From Ottelia alismoides (lineage: Eukaryota > Streptophyta > Magnoliopsida > Alismatales > Hydrocharitaceae): a stretch of 64,000 nucleotides of DNA. Where the stretch lies: assembly GCA_037367405.1 (NCBI GenBank), contig JAZKJV010004143.1, forward strand, positions 236,374-300,373, read 5' to 3'. Below are positions 10,420-21,370 of this stretch, piece by piece. The notes below the pieces were generated by a model, which saw only the letters and a program-made list of their open reading frames with translations, was not told the origin of the DNA and ran no database searches. Positions within the stretch are counted from its first letter, which is position 1, and the number at the start of each line of letters is the position of its first letter. The translations under genes and the position numbers were made by a program.

Positions 10420-11560
10420 TAAACTAGCCTGGAATTAAATTGAAAAATGAAGCTTGGTTAAGACCTTAATCCACCTAATTCTCAGAGGAACCTTATAGGA
10501 CTTAGCTTAAGACTTTTCAGGTCCATTAGTGACTTAATTCTTTGAGACCACTAAGCTATGATCACATGTCATCTTGATGAGCCTAGATAGAACACTTAAC
10601 AACGCACACATGACACTCACAGACAATGGCTTTGCTTACACCAGCACCTTACACATAACTCTCTATGGATGAGATGGTGAGGAGGCAGTCTTCATTGGCT
10701 TGGGTAGCATACGAGGGTAGTACTTCTAGGCGGAACCTCTCGTCTTCTGTTAGTGAAGGAAGTACGTCTCAACTTGGTCTGGCGGCATTGAGGTATAAAG
10801 ACAGGAGTTGTGGGTTGCAATAATGCTTCAAAAGAGGGATAGTCTACTGGCTCAAGAGGAAAAACTCTTTATGTATATATGTTGCATCGTGTAGATATGT
10901 TGTACATGTGGAAATCAAAAAAGAAAAAAAATGCAAGAGAAAGAAAAACTCCAAAAAAAATGGTGGATCTGATAGAAAATGAAATACCCATCGGAGTGTA
11001 TATAGACAAATAAAGCAAAGCTTATGTTGCATATTCCCATCTTATGAAGCTTGCAGCGGGAGACTTAGCTACACTGGTTGGACTCCCACGGATACATGGC
11101 TACACTGGTCATGGTTCATTCTCTTCTTCCTCCTCTTCTTGAGCCGGTTGCACTTGAACTTAGAAGGGAATACCCTGCTCCTCGAGGAAAGAGCTACCAG
11201 ACTAGGGCATTAGAGTTACCTTGTTGAGGGGGGCTGTTACTTTACCATTTCTGAGGTGGGGAGCTACACATCACTTACACAGTACAAGAAAAGATTCATG
11301 GTCATTAGAGTTTGTGTATGTAGACTTGTTGTGATCTGGATTATTGAGGAGTCTTGACCATAGATTGGTGGAACTTAGAGGTTGTTGAGTTTTCAACCTA
11401 AGTCCAAATAAGGTTCCGACAAACTAATAATCCAAAGGTCTGACTGAGCTCCATACTTCAATTTAATGAAGACAAGTTTAATAATCAATCGTGATTCTCT
11501 TTCCTTTTCTTTTTCTTTCACTTCTTTTTCAAAGAAGTGTTTGCTAAGGGACTAGCAAAG
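10420..11560 (+). other. Conserved non-coding 3' region of element A
   Basis: Between integrase and 3' LTR, where some Athila relatives carry an env-like ORF, there is no open frame of note. The stretch nevertheless shares clear blocks with 35641-36741 of element B. These include AAAGAGGGATAGTCTACTGG with CAAGAGGAAAAACTC (10830-10870), the repeated phrase CTACACTGGT (about 11069 and 11100), and TAAGGGAATA/TGCTCCTCGAGGA-like text near 11165-11190. Conservation without coding potential suggests an RNA or cis-acting role, which is inference. Confidence 0.65.
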
Positions 11561-11562
11561 GT

Positions 11563-11576
11563 AAAGTATAGGGGGG
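11563..11576 (+). other. Polypurine tract of element A
   Basis: AAAGTATAGGGGGG directly precedes the TGATGAATC start of the 3' LTR. Its place and purine run fit the plus-strand primer for cDNA synthesis. It matches the right arms of the upstream hairpins. Confidence 0.8.
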
Positions 11577-14500
11577 TGATGAATCCCCATTCATCACTCT
11601 ATTCTTTTATTTTAGCTAATTATCTTGGCAAAGCATCATGTAAATAGGTGTAAATACAGTAACTTATCATCATGCATACATGTGTTAATATCTTGTAATT
11701 AGCATGTATTTGTGCAACAAAATAAAAGAATAAAGAAAAAAAGAGAAAAAGAAGGAAGTGTTTAGAATAAATACTGAGTGATCCGAACCCCAAAGGAGGG
11801 CCAAGCATTGGCCTGATCGCCAAATAAAATAAGCAGAGAGAGATAGGGCCACTCCACCTTATATATATGTATCATATGTGTACATAACTTATTTTTGCAA
11901 AAATAAATATAAAAATATGTTTTTACTTCCTTGTATATATCTTTAAGAATAAAATAAAAATCAGAAAAATAAAAATAGAATAAAATTCTCTCTCTCACTT
12001 GTACATAATACATGTATATATGATTTCTTCCCTATTAATTTCATGCTTGTAAATAAATAATAAAAATAAAAAAATTGGTTTACATTTCAAAATTTATGTT
12101 AAATAAATAAAATATAAAATTAGGGTATTTGTGTTAAAATAACAAATAAAAAATAATTGTACAAAATACATAGGTATTTTATACCTGTATATGACACATT
12201 ATACTGTATATACAATATTTTTTTTCATAAAAATAAATAAAAATCACAGAAAGATAGTTTGAAAAATAACAAACATTTTTCATTTTATACACTTTTTAAT
12301 TTAATGTCATTTACTATTTTTTATTTAATTTGTAAATATTTTTGTAAATCCAATTTTCTGATTGGTCCACGGCGGATCGTTAACTCGGGTCAACCCCCTC
12401 TTCCAGGGCTTGAGCCGACCCGACTACTCCGCCGGACCTTCTTCTCCCATTTACCCCGACCGGATCATGCACCCGTTTGCCCTGAATTTCTGCCCGTGCC
12501 TTCCCCATGGATCCAAGATTCGGCGGATCCCTAGGGAAGCTTGGATCCTTCTCGGATTGCATACCCTAGCCCAATTTCCTCCAGCTACCTGGAAAGCTCT
12601 ATAAATTCTTTCATTCGTCCCCCCAGCTGGGTAGCTCACGTCGCACCCCTTTTCGATACCCTAGAACTCTTCAGCAAGGTGGACGGCAGTCTGAAGCGAC
12701 CTTCGGTGGTCGATTTGGTGTTGTGTAGCCGAAGCTCCCCCTTCATGGCCGGAGAACCGTCGCGAGAAGCCTCCTTCGCCCGCCGCAGCTTGGTTGAGGC
12801 AATAACCCCCGTCGATCATTCTGTCTGGAGCTAAGGATCGTGTTCGGACCTTCAGGTACCCTCTTAGCCCTTCCTAGCTCCGCTTGTTATCCAATCTTTC
12901 CATTTTCCGCCGCATGTGCTCCGCCAGCTCCGACCAACCGATCGGAGCTCCGTCACCCTCACCCATCCGTTCAGATCCCTACGCAATCTGATCATCCTAA
13001 TCATCGTCTCCAAAGTCGAGATTAGGCTCTGTCTCATCTACGATTTTCGCCAGAGACCAACAATCATTCCCCGTCGCTTCCGTGGTGTTTATCCTTAATA
13101 ACCTAGACCGGAGTTTGCCTCTGAGTCAGAGTAACTCATTGCAGGTCTCGTCGCGCGTGGAGAGCCCCCAGATCACCCTCGCCCATCCTCGTCGGAGCAG
13201 CTCCAGGTCACTTACGCCGCCTCTCTGATCCGACCGTTGGAGCGTCCATTCGAGCCGGCCATTTGACGCGGAGTAGGCCCAAAACTTCACCGGTGCCTCC
13301 TGATCCTTCATCGAAGCCGAGGATTGCATCCATGGGTCCGGCGAAGTTCGCCCAGGCACAGTTCTTCCAGACACCTCCTCCGCCGTTAGATTGACGTCAC
13401 CTCCCAGATTTCATCCCGACCGTTCATCTACTGGAGGTGTCAGACCGTTAGATGTCAAATCTAACGGGTCTCGTACTAGCTACGTCCCTGACAAGCCGAC
13501 ACCGTCAGATCTGACATCTGACGCATCCAGAGCCACACGATCGCGTCCCATCAGCGGCCGACACCTGTCCCCGACGCGCGTCTCACGTGCCGCCACGGGT
13601 ATATTGCTCTTTTCATCCTGTGTTTATTTTGGTTTATGTTTTAGTTTGTAAAATAAAAGTTACAGTTGGACCATTTTGCATATTAATCCTTGTAGTTTTA
13701 AATATTTGCAGTTTAGTCCTTCCTGTTTGAAGATACGTTCCTGGTCACGTGCATAGTGAGTTATTTGCATCATTTGTCCTGAACTTTTCACGTGTTAATG
13801 ATTGATTGAATGTTTCTCAAATTTGCATTTATACCCCTGTGAACGCTGATTTAGAGCATGTGTGTGTTTTAGTGGATAAATTGCAGATTCTATTCTGGAC
13901 TTTTATTGCTTGTAATCATTTAGTTCCAAAACTTAAATAAATTGCATTTAGGTTCTTGTGAACTGTGTCTTGTTTTTAATCAAATAAATGTCAAAAGTAC
14001 TCCAAAAGTCCAAAAATTCCAAAAATTTTACACGTAGCTCCTGCTACTGTGTAGGATTTTTGTGACCAATTTAGATTTTATTTGATATTTTCTAAAATTC
14101 AAAAACCCTAAAAAGTGCTCTATTTGCTTTGAAAAAATCTATTAAAAATATAAAACACCTTTAAAAATTCCCAAAAAAATTCTGATTGCTTATTTTATCT
14201 TGTTTTAGTTTCATTGTGATTTTTGTTTCATTATCTTTTATAAAACCCTTAAAAAATTGAAAAATACTAAAAAGTTTATAAAAAATTATTAAAAATTCAT
14301 AAAAAAATCAAAAAATGCGTTTTCAGTTTCTGTAGGTAGCTTTTATTTTGTGTAGTTTCATATAAAATTGTTGTCCAGATTTTATAGCACTTTATCTATT
14401 TTTAAAGTACCTTTCAATCTCGGTTGCACACTGTTTTTATTTTTCTTCTTTCTTTTATTTTTAGAAAATTAAATAAAAATCAGAAAAATACCACAAATTC

Positions 14501-14890
14501 CCAAAAACATCTAAATATTTTAAAAATTAAAAAGATTTTTATTTTGAATTTTTGAGTCAATTTGGACCTTTAAATAATTGCTTGAGTTTCACTTTTCTTT
14601 TCCTTTATTCCTTTTCTTATTAGAAAAAAAAATAATTAAAAACCATCAAAAATTCTCTTCTTTCTTGGATTGCCTGACTACTTCGTAATTTTCATTCCGT
14701 GTTCCTGTGCTCGATCCTGGTAGCTATACCAGGTTAAATAACTAGCAAGACCGCTTGCCTCGTTTTTCGTGTTTGATTTCTTTCGTTGGTGGTCTACTTT
14801 TTCTTGATTGAGCCACGCTTCGTCAGTTGGGGTCGCAACGACCTTGATCTGATTTTCTGAGACTTAACCTGATCGGTTGAGCGCTCATCA
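11577..14890 (+). repeat. 3' LTR of element A
   Basis: Matches 79-3410 throughout, with the same TG start and CTCATCA end. Its TATA box is at 12600-12605. The many small differences from the 5' LTR show the insertion is not recent. After it, the LTR of element B resumes with CCAATCGACCCTC. Confidence 0.92.
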
Positions 14891-17191
14891 CCAATCGACC
14901 CTCAAGGGTCGAATTTTGAAGAAGAACAAGGCACTTGGGCACCCATATCTTCCCCGACCCCGCTGGAGAGCTCCGGAGCACCTCCGACGTCTTCGAGCCT
15001 CCAGTCGATCCACGGTGCTTCCAGGAACGTGTAGAGACCCTCAGCGGCGACAGAGAAGACCGGAATAGCCCACAACGATCGATCCAAGCTCGCCCAGGCG
15101 AGCTTCGTCCCTGTACTTCCATCCCTACCCATAGACGTCCGATCAAGAAGGAAGTTCCAGTTCGCAGGCAGAAACGTTGGATCGAGCCACGCGCCAACTG
15201 TCGGATCGGTTCATGCGATCTAATCCTCACTGTCCAGCCGCGAACCGTCATCGGTCGTCGGATGCGTGACACGTGTATTAGTGAAATGATCCAAACCGTC
15301 CGCCCTCGCCTATTATGGGGTAAATTGCACATCTGAACCCTCGCCTTTTGTATTTATTATTTAGTCCGGTATAAAAACTCGTGTTACAATAATTTGAACA
15401 TTTTGCAACTAGGTCTTTGTATTTAGTTTATTTGCATTTGGGTCCAGTCCACGTCACCTCACGTGTCGTCCCACGTGTGGTGGCAAATCGCATGTATACC
15501 CCTGCAAATTTTTGTAATTAATATTTAGTCCTATAAATTGAAATGAACGTTAAATATTTTTGTGAAAATGGCTGTGAGGCTCTTGGACTTTTTGATAATT
15601 GCATTTGGTCCCTCCCAGCGTGCATCACGTGTAGTCCCCGTGACGGGTAATTTCATGTATGTTCCTGGCATTTTTTTAATTATTTATTAGTCCAATAAAT
15701 TCTTAAATACATTGTATATTTCTGGTATAATTGCATAGAGCCCCCTTATGTTTATTTTATTAGCACTTATGCCCCTGCCAGGATACGTATTTTTGATGTT
15801 TTTATCTATTTATTAAAAATAGCTAACTTGCTCCTAAAAATCCACAAAAATAGGATTAGATGCTCCATGCATTATACTTTCACGCCACGTGTCCGCTTTG
15901 CATTTTTTTTCATTTAATCTATTTATTAAAATTAAAAAGGAGCCTAAAATTCCAAAAAAATATAAAAACTTTTGAAAAATTACAAAATAATATATATAAA
16001 GTATATTTTGATATTTATTGGGTCCAGAAAACAAAAAAACCCTAAAATAGAAAAGGAAAATAGAAAAAAATCAGAAAGTACCAAAATCCAAAAAAAAATA
16101 CAAAAATTCTACAAAAAATACCGAAAATATATTTTCTGTTTTATAATTATCTATATGTTAGTATTAATCTATTAAAATTAATTTAGGTAATTTTGGGACC
16201 TATTTATTATTTTTAAGACCCAAATTAATTTCGGATTATTTATTAATCCCTTATTAGGGATGTTTTTTACTTTAAAAATATATAAAAATTAGATAAAATT
16301 CTTAAAAAAATAACAAAAACAGTAAACAATTATTAAAAACCAAAAAATATTTTATTTTCTTATTTTGCTTATTTTTATTAATTTTTATAGTAACCCTAGC
16401 TTCCATTGTACATATATCCTATATATATCTTATTTTATAATTAAAAAGAAAAAGAAAAAGAAAAGATATGAAAGAAAATACAAAATCAGAAAATTTAAAA
16501 AAATAAAAAATATATATATTTAAAAGGGTGAAATGGGGCTGCCCCTTGAGGGAGAGCTAACTTGGCTCCCCCACCCCATTTTCCCCGTTTTTTTATTATT
16601 TTTTTGAAAATTTTTTCGTGGATTTTCATTAATATATCACTACATTAAGCTATTAAAATTTCGTATGAAACAGATACTCATACGGCCTCCATCCAGACGT
16701 GGTCATTTTTAGCAATTCTGTTACCGTTAAAAAATGACTGTCTGGATGGAGGTCGTAGGAGTCTCTGTTTCGCACAAAATTTTAATAGCATAATATAAGG
16801 ATATAGTGATGAATATTCACGGAAGATTTTCAAAAAATAAAAAAATGAACGAAATGACGCGAGGGAGCCAAGTTAGCTCTCCCTTAGGGGCGGCCACATT
16901 AAACCCTAATTAAAAACCCACAAAAGATTTATATGAATGAATGACTTGGTTGTGCATAGATAACCATAGGCTACCATTTTGCTCGCTGTGATTCGACCTC
17001 TGCATGCTTTCCTACTATGCATTTTATGGTAGAGATAATAAATTTTAACCTCACTTGTGCTCTTCAGTGCCTTAATATTATATTATGGGTTAATTGTTGT
17101 ATAACCGTGGATTTCATATGAGGTCAAATCAGCGACTGCATGTTCGCCTTGTGGATTGACACGACTTCGGATCGATTTCTCCCTGTTATCA
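14891..17191 (+). repeat. Element B 5' LTR, right part
   Basis: Continues the match to the 3' LTR of B (38878-40832): the GC-rich GAGAGCTCCGGAGCA block, TTATTATGGGGTAAATTGCA, two close CACGTG boxes near 15460, ATTTAGTCC/TTGCATTTGGTCC phrases, and GAATGACTTGGTTGTGC near 16931. The segment CTGTGATTCGACCTC near 16988 is like the leader phrase near the LTR end of A (TTGTGTTCGACCTC). The right end is set at a TTATCA/GGCACCGG junction as a candidate only, because similarity between the two copies continues to 19144/42811. It is interrupted by a MITE at 16525-16907. Confidence 0.7.
16525..16907. mobile_element. Long foldback MITE
   Basis: A 383-bp insertion absent from the second copy of this block near 40535. 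Ends are inverted: AGGGTGAAATGGGGCTGCCC on the left, and the right end read in reverse is AGGGTTTAATGTGGCCGCCC. The inversion continues inwards through GGGAGAGCTAACTTGGCTCC and on to CCTCCATCCAGAC, leaving only a small loop near 16705-16725. Almost the whole element is one hairpin. It encodes nothing. Flanks are A/T-rich (TTTAAA left, AATTAAA right), so the target duplication, and hence the superfamily, is unclear. Confidence 0.85.
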
Positions 17192-17504
17192 GGCACCGGA
17201 CCCAGCCCCATCACCCCCAGTGTCAGCTACTTCGCAACCTCCGTCATCGATTCTAGTAGCACCGCCCCGCTCTAGGGCTCGAAGGATCCAAGCACAACCA
17301 TAGGTCTTTCTCCCTCGCCGCACAAGTCCCTTGAATCATCAAAGGGTTCCCCGACACCGATGCTCCACTCGAGGACAACACAACCACTTGCGGAAGCTTC
17401 CACAAGGTGGACTCAGCCACTGGAGACCACGAGGTTACTGCCAATCCTTTCAACGAGGTCCGTCAACACCGTCGCTGGGCATGGAGAGAAGAAATTCTAG
17501 CAAC
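17192..17504 (+). other. Coding-like remnant shared by both B-flanking blocks
   Basis: GC-richer sequence repeated at 40833-41148. One frame reads a proline- and serine-rich stretch ending near PPRSRARRIQAQP, then stops. A second frame reads about 90 residues from 17331. No family is recognised. It may be a piece of an older element's gag captured in the block before duplication. Confidence 0.35.
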
Positions 17505-18181
17505 TGTTGGGGTTTTCTCTCCAAAGGATGTGATTCCCCCAAATTAAGGTTCTTGGGTTGTCAAGGGGTATTTTCACAAAACACCCCTCCTCCAAACTAC
17601 TTTACCAAATAGGAAAGTTGAAGAAGGCATATTAGTATAGATATTTCAGATATAAGGGATAAAAGTATTGTGGTTATACCCCTCAGTGGAAAAAATATAA
17701 AAATAATGCTGAATTGAAGAAAAATAGCTCAAATTGAGAAGATTGGACAACGAATTCAGATGGGAATCTCCGTGTCTTGAATTCGATAATCGAGCAACTC
17801 ATCAAGAGAAGAGTTTATCAAAGCAGAGGAGAATTGATGCAGTACAAAACATTTTTTTGTTGTAATTTTATTTCCATTGTAAAAAAATAAAAGTCACAAT
17901 CTTGAGATGTATTTTTTGGTTTGGGTACATCTTTTGGGTGAAAGGTCGCTTTCTTAAATGGATTAATTCCCTATATAAGGCAACCTACTCCTATATAATT
18001 GGGGAGATGAAATGAAGTAAAAGTTTATTAGCCATCAGCTTTATTCCCTTTCCCTATAGATTCCTTTCTCCTTCACATCCTCCAATCCAATTCTCCTCAC
18101 TTATATTCTCCCTTCCCACGGAGCTTGGCGTGATCCTCCCTATCCTCTTACCCCACTTTCTTCTCTTCTCACCCCTCAACA
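17505..18181 (+). repeat. Possible solo LTR of a copia-like element
   Basis: A 677-bp segment starting TGTTGGGGTTTTCTC and ending CCCCTCAACA, with a TATA box in CCCTATATAAGGC at 17971. Repeated at 41149-41828. TG...CA ends with a TATA box in the right half are LTR-like. No primer site follows and no target duplication is seen, so this is tentative. Confidence 0.35.
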
Positions 18182-18448
18182 ATTCTTCCCTAATTTTAGA
18201 CCACATCATAGTACGATGGTGATGCTTCTGGTAATGATGATGGCACCAAACATTATCTAGGTTAATCATGATCGATTACAATAGGTATCGTGAGGCATTA
18301 AGGTTAGTAATCTCCATATAGGAATGGCGACGACGATGGCGATGACGATAACCAATCTCCAGACAGGTTCTCGATCTCATGATGACAATGATATGAGGTT
18401 GGTGATGACGATGGTCATGAGGCATGTATTTATAATGCTCTAGTACCA

Positions 18449-18662
18449 TGCTATAAAATATAGTTGCTCGATTTCTCATATCCAAAAAAAGGGGGAACCA
18501 ATGGGTTCTCTTTTATAGAGGGAGAACCACATTACACAAGGACATCAGAGTCCTTATAATAAAAGGAAAAACAAGGGGACGGGAATTTCTATTGGACAAA
18601 AGTCAGCAAGATGAGTTCTATACAAAGTAGGAAGGCCTAAACTGCCTCCAATTCTTTTATCA
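18449..18662 (-). repeat. Antisense copia-like LTR remnant with primer site
   Basis: Read on the minus strand, a 214-bp TG...CA segment carries a TATA box (CTCTATAAAAGAG, plus 18511-18520). It ends TAGCA followed by TGGTACTAGAGC (plus 18437-18448), close to the initiator tRNA-Met primer site TGGTATCAGAGC. A short reading frame starts just beyond it on the minus strand (ATG near 18423). The same unit is at 42112-42323. It is a truncated Ty1/copia 5' end. Confidence 0.6.
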
Positions 18663-18667
18663 ATGGG

Positions 18668-19144
18668 TGATGATTCGCTAAATGCGTGTATTACTTTGGA
18701 TCCGATGTAGCACGGGCACCTAGCGTATCATGTAGAATCGGATATGATCTCCGCGAGGAGGATTCGATTTGAATTTATAACCTAGGAAGTCTAGGATCGA
18801 ACACAAGGACACGAGTTATAATATGACTATTCAGGAGTTTAAATATCAAATTAAGTAGTTGACAAATATTCTAGGTCAAAACAGAGACAACAATGCAAGT
18901 AAGCAATGCAAGATATTACATATCACTATTGCAGCATGGATAAGACAAAACGTGATGATGAAACATATAATTGCATGTTAGAAAATACAATGTGATGAAC
19001 AAAATGATAGCATATGCAAATACACACATAATTATGCCCTAAAATGATTCATCAAACTTAAGCAACTAATCAGGTTAAATAATGCAATTTAATCCAAGCC
19101 AGGTTTCATTTAATAGAGATTTAAGCAACTTTATATCTCTAATA
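18668..19144 (-). repeat. Truncated antisense LTR of element C
   Basis: Matches the left part of the element C LTR at 42329-42811. In the minus sense it ends GCGAATCATCA and contains TCCTTGTGTTCGATCCTAG, the Athila leader phrase near the LTR end. Similarity stops abruptly at TATCTCTAATA (19144), where the 42-kb copy goes on for another 1.6 kb. A deletion or recombination joint therefore lies here. Confidence 0.6.
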
Positions 19145-21250
19145 TTGCATATCTGATTTATTCATTCTTGTTGTAAATAGTCATTAATTCATTTGCAATT
19201 AATTCTTTGATTATTGTCGTAAATATTTATTGATTTTGTAAATATTTATTTATTTGCTAATGCCACCTTTTGTGACTTTGTTACGAGGGCCCGCCACGCA
19301 GAACGGCTTCGTAGGAGGCCGATGCAGCCAAGCTTAAAGGAGGTTGCTCTTCTCTTTATGACCAGCTGGAAAGAGCACCAAGGGAGCAAGGAGGATGAAT
19401 TAGCTTGAAAAGATCAATCAATTTTGTAATTTATGGTGAGAGAGAGACAGTTTTGGCATGTAATATAACTTGGACTCTACTCTTCACAACAAGGTACAGT
19501 GCTCGGGTATCTGTTTACATAGGGGCCTCGTCGCAGTTTTCCGTGTTTTCTCGCCTTCTTTTATTTTTTTCAGATGTTTTGAGATTTCCGCTTTATTTTT
19601 CTTTGTTTTGTGTGCATGGAGCCCCGGGATTTATGCTGCTCGACTCGGTAACTAGGTCCACACCTTAATAAGAAGCATGCTCCTATAGTCTATTATGTAT
19701 GGATCTATTCAAATTAATAAAGTTAGTAATTCAGATCTGAGACCGCGTGCCGTTAAAGGTCATATACAGCGTGTGCAGGACCCGTTGTGGCGGGCATCGA
19801 TCGGAATCAGAGACCGGACCTTGATCTCATTTCTAAAATAACTAACCATTGATTCTTCACGATTAATAGCAGCTACGGTTTAGGATGATTTTATCGATTG
19901 TACACCGCCATGTAGATAGGTTTAAAAAAATTCCATTTTCCATACCGCATGGAGAGAGCTGGGATGCACTGTAAGTCTTCTAACTCAGCATGCATCATTA
20001 GGTTCAATGGTGAGATTTCTTTTATTGAATCGACTTGCACGGCTTTTCCGCTATCTCCCCTCTGATTTTGAGCACCGAGGACTTAAATGAAAATCTACAA
20101 AAACGTTAGGTGTTTGTATGAAAACAGACTCAAAAAAAGTGAACTCAAAAATTAAAACAAGGGAACTGCTAAATAAACTTTGACCTTAATTAAAATCCGT
20201 AAGGACGAACATTGTTAGGGTTAATAAAGCCCTCATTGTTTTCAAGTACCTTCGGAGGGACCAAAACCCCTCCCATCTATAAGGAATAGAGCCCAAATCC
20301 CAGTCTGTAACGCCTTGTGTATCGCCTGGATTTCCGAAGAATGGCACTTCTATCGTACATGACCGAATAGGGCCTTGTCAACGATGGTTCCGCCTTGTGT
20401 GAACATCGATATGGTCTGAAGTACTGAGCATAGGCCACGCCTTCCCGGGGTGTCTGTCATATCGGTTTGCATCCGAGTAGGTTCTTGCCTGCTCACGGGT
20501 GATTCCGTTTCGAGCGAGAACTGAAGTATTGTTTTCGCCTATCGGCTTCCTCCTTCTATTTCTTTGGTTGAGTAGGAATCCAGGAAGCTTACAAGGAGCT
20601 CAAAAGTATAGACTACAGGTTACAAAGGAGGAAGACAAGTACGGGAGACTTTTATGGCAGTACTCTCGTTCCTATAGGGTTAGCGCCTAAGGACTTGTTA
20701 TAAGATATGCCTGAAATAACAACTCTAAAACTGAAAAGATAATAAGTAGCCGAACCTTTACGGCTTCACATAGCATGAGTTGGTGAACCCAATTTTGTAT
20801 TGTTGTTGTATGGATCTAGATTAAGGTTCAAAGAGCAAGTCCCGCGTGCTTGCGCAAATTTTGTCATGCGTTTCTCCCTTTGACCCCCGCTCACTTGAGC
20901 TTTTCTACTGTTCATGTTTCCATTAATTCATCGTTGACCACCGTATCTTTCTTCCTTCATCTACCCTCCCTCTTGCTTCGCGAAGGCGATCCATAGATGG
21001 TTTAGTCGGGATCCCGCTGACACCTACATCGATTACATAGACTCGACCTCGTCAATAATTCAAGCGATTCCCGAGAACCCGATCCGGAACCTTGCGGGTC
21101 GATCTCCAGACTCCTTGTCTTCTACCCTTGACCACCCAATAAACCAGGACCACTCTTGTCCCACTTTCACCGTTGTGAATGAAAGTCGATTACAGTCCAT
21201 ATCCTTTTTCATTTACAACACTCTGAAATTGACCTTGACTCCAGATTCAT
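19145..21250. other. Unassigned 2.1-kb spacer before element B gag
   Basis: This stretch has no second copy in the window and no long reading frame. It ends ATTCATCA just before TGACAACCGGGATTCG, which could be an Athila-type LTR end followed by a decayed primer site. It may be the remaining end of a different LTR joined here by recombination, or element leader. I see no gene in it. Confidence 0.3.
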
Positions 21251-21370
21251 CATGACAACCGGGATTCGATTGCAAGTGGTTTGATTGGGATTCTCTCATC
21301 TTGCAGATAGAAGACAAATCAAGCCTTGGATCCCAATCCAGAATTCCTCTCCTCAGATTCAGATCCTGAG

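Larger units (their letters stand above)
79..14890 (+). mobile_element. Element A: Athila-like Ty3/gypsy LTR retrotransposon, complete but decayed
   Basis: A 14.8-kb element bounded by two ~3.3-kb direct LTRs that both start TGATGAATC and end GCGCTCATCA. A primer-binding site follows the 5' LTR and a polypurine tract precedes the 3' LTR. The interior reads gag, protease, RT, RNase H, integrase in the sense direction, then about 2 kb of non-coding sequence. The DSGSSINLLP protease, the VTLRSGR Gag tail and the long LTRs place it with the Athila branch of plant gypsy elements. Many stops and frameshifts make it non-autonomous. It sits inside the LTR of element B. No matching 5-bp target duplication is visible (GGCGG on the left, CCAAT on the right). 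Confidence 0.9.

Noticed and set aside
9230..11570. An env-like gene between integrase and 3' LTR of element A
   Set aside because: No frame longer than about 75 codons, no membrane-fusion-like features, and no frame shared with element B.
14823..15336. Open frames of 169 and 133 codons on opposite strands
   Set aside because: They lie in the GC-rich leader of the B LTR, are not kept open in the second copy at 38859-39300, and have no domain.
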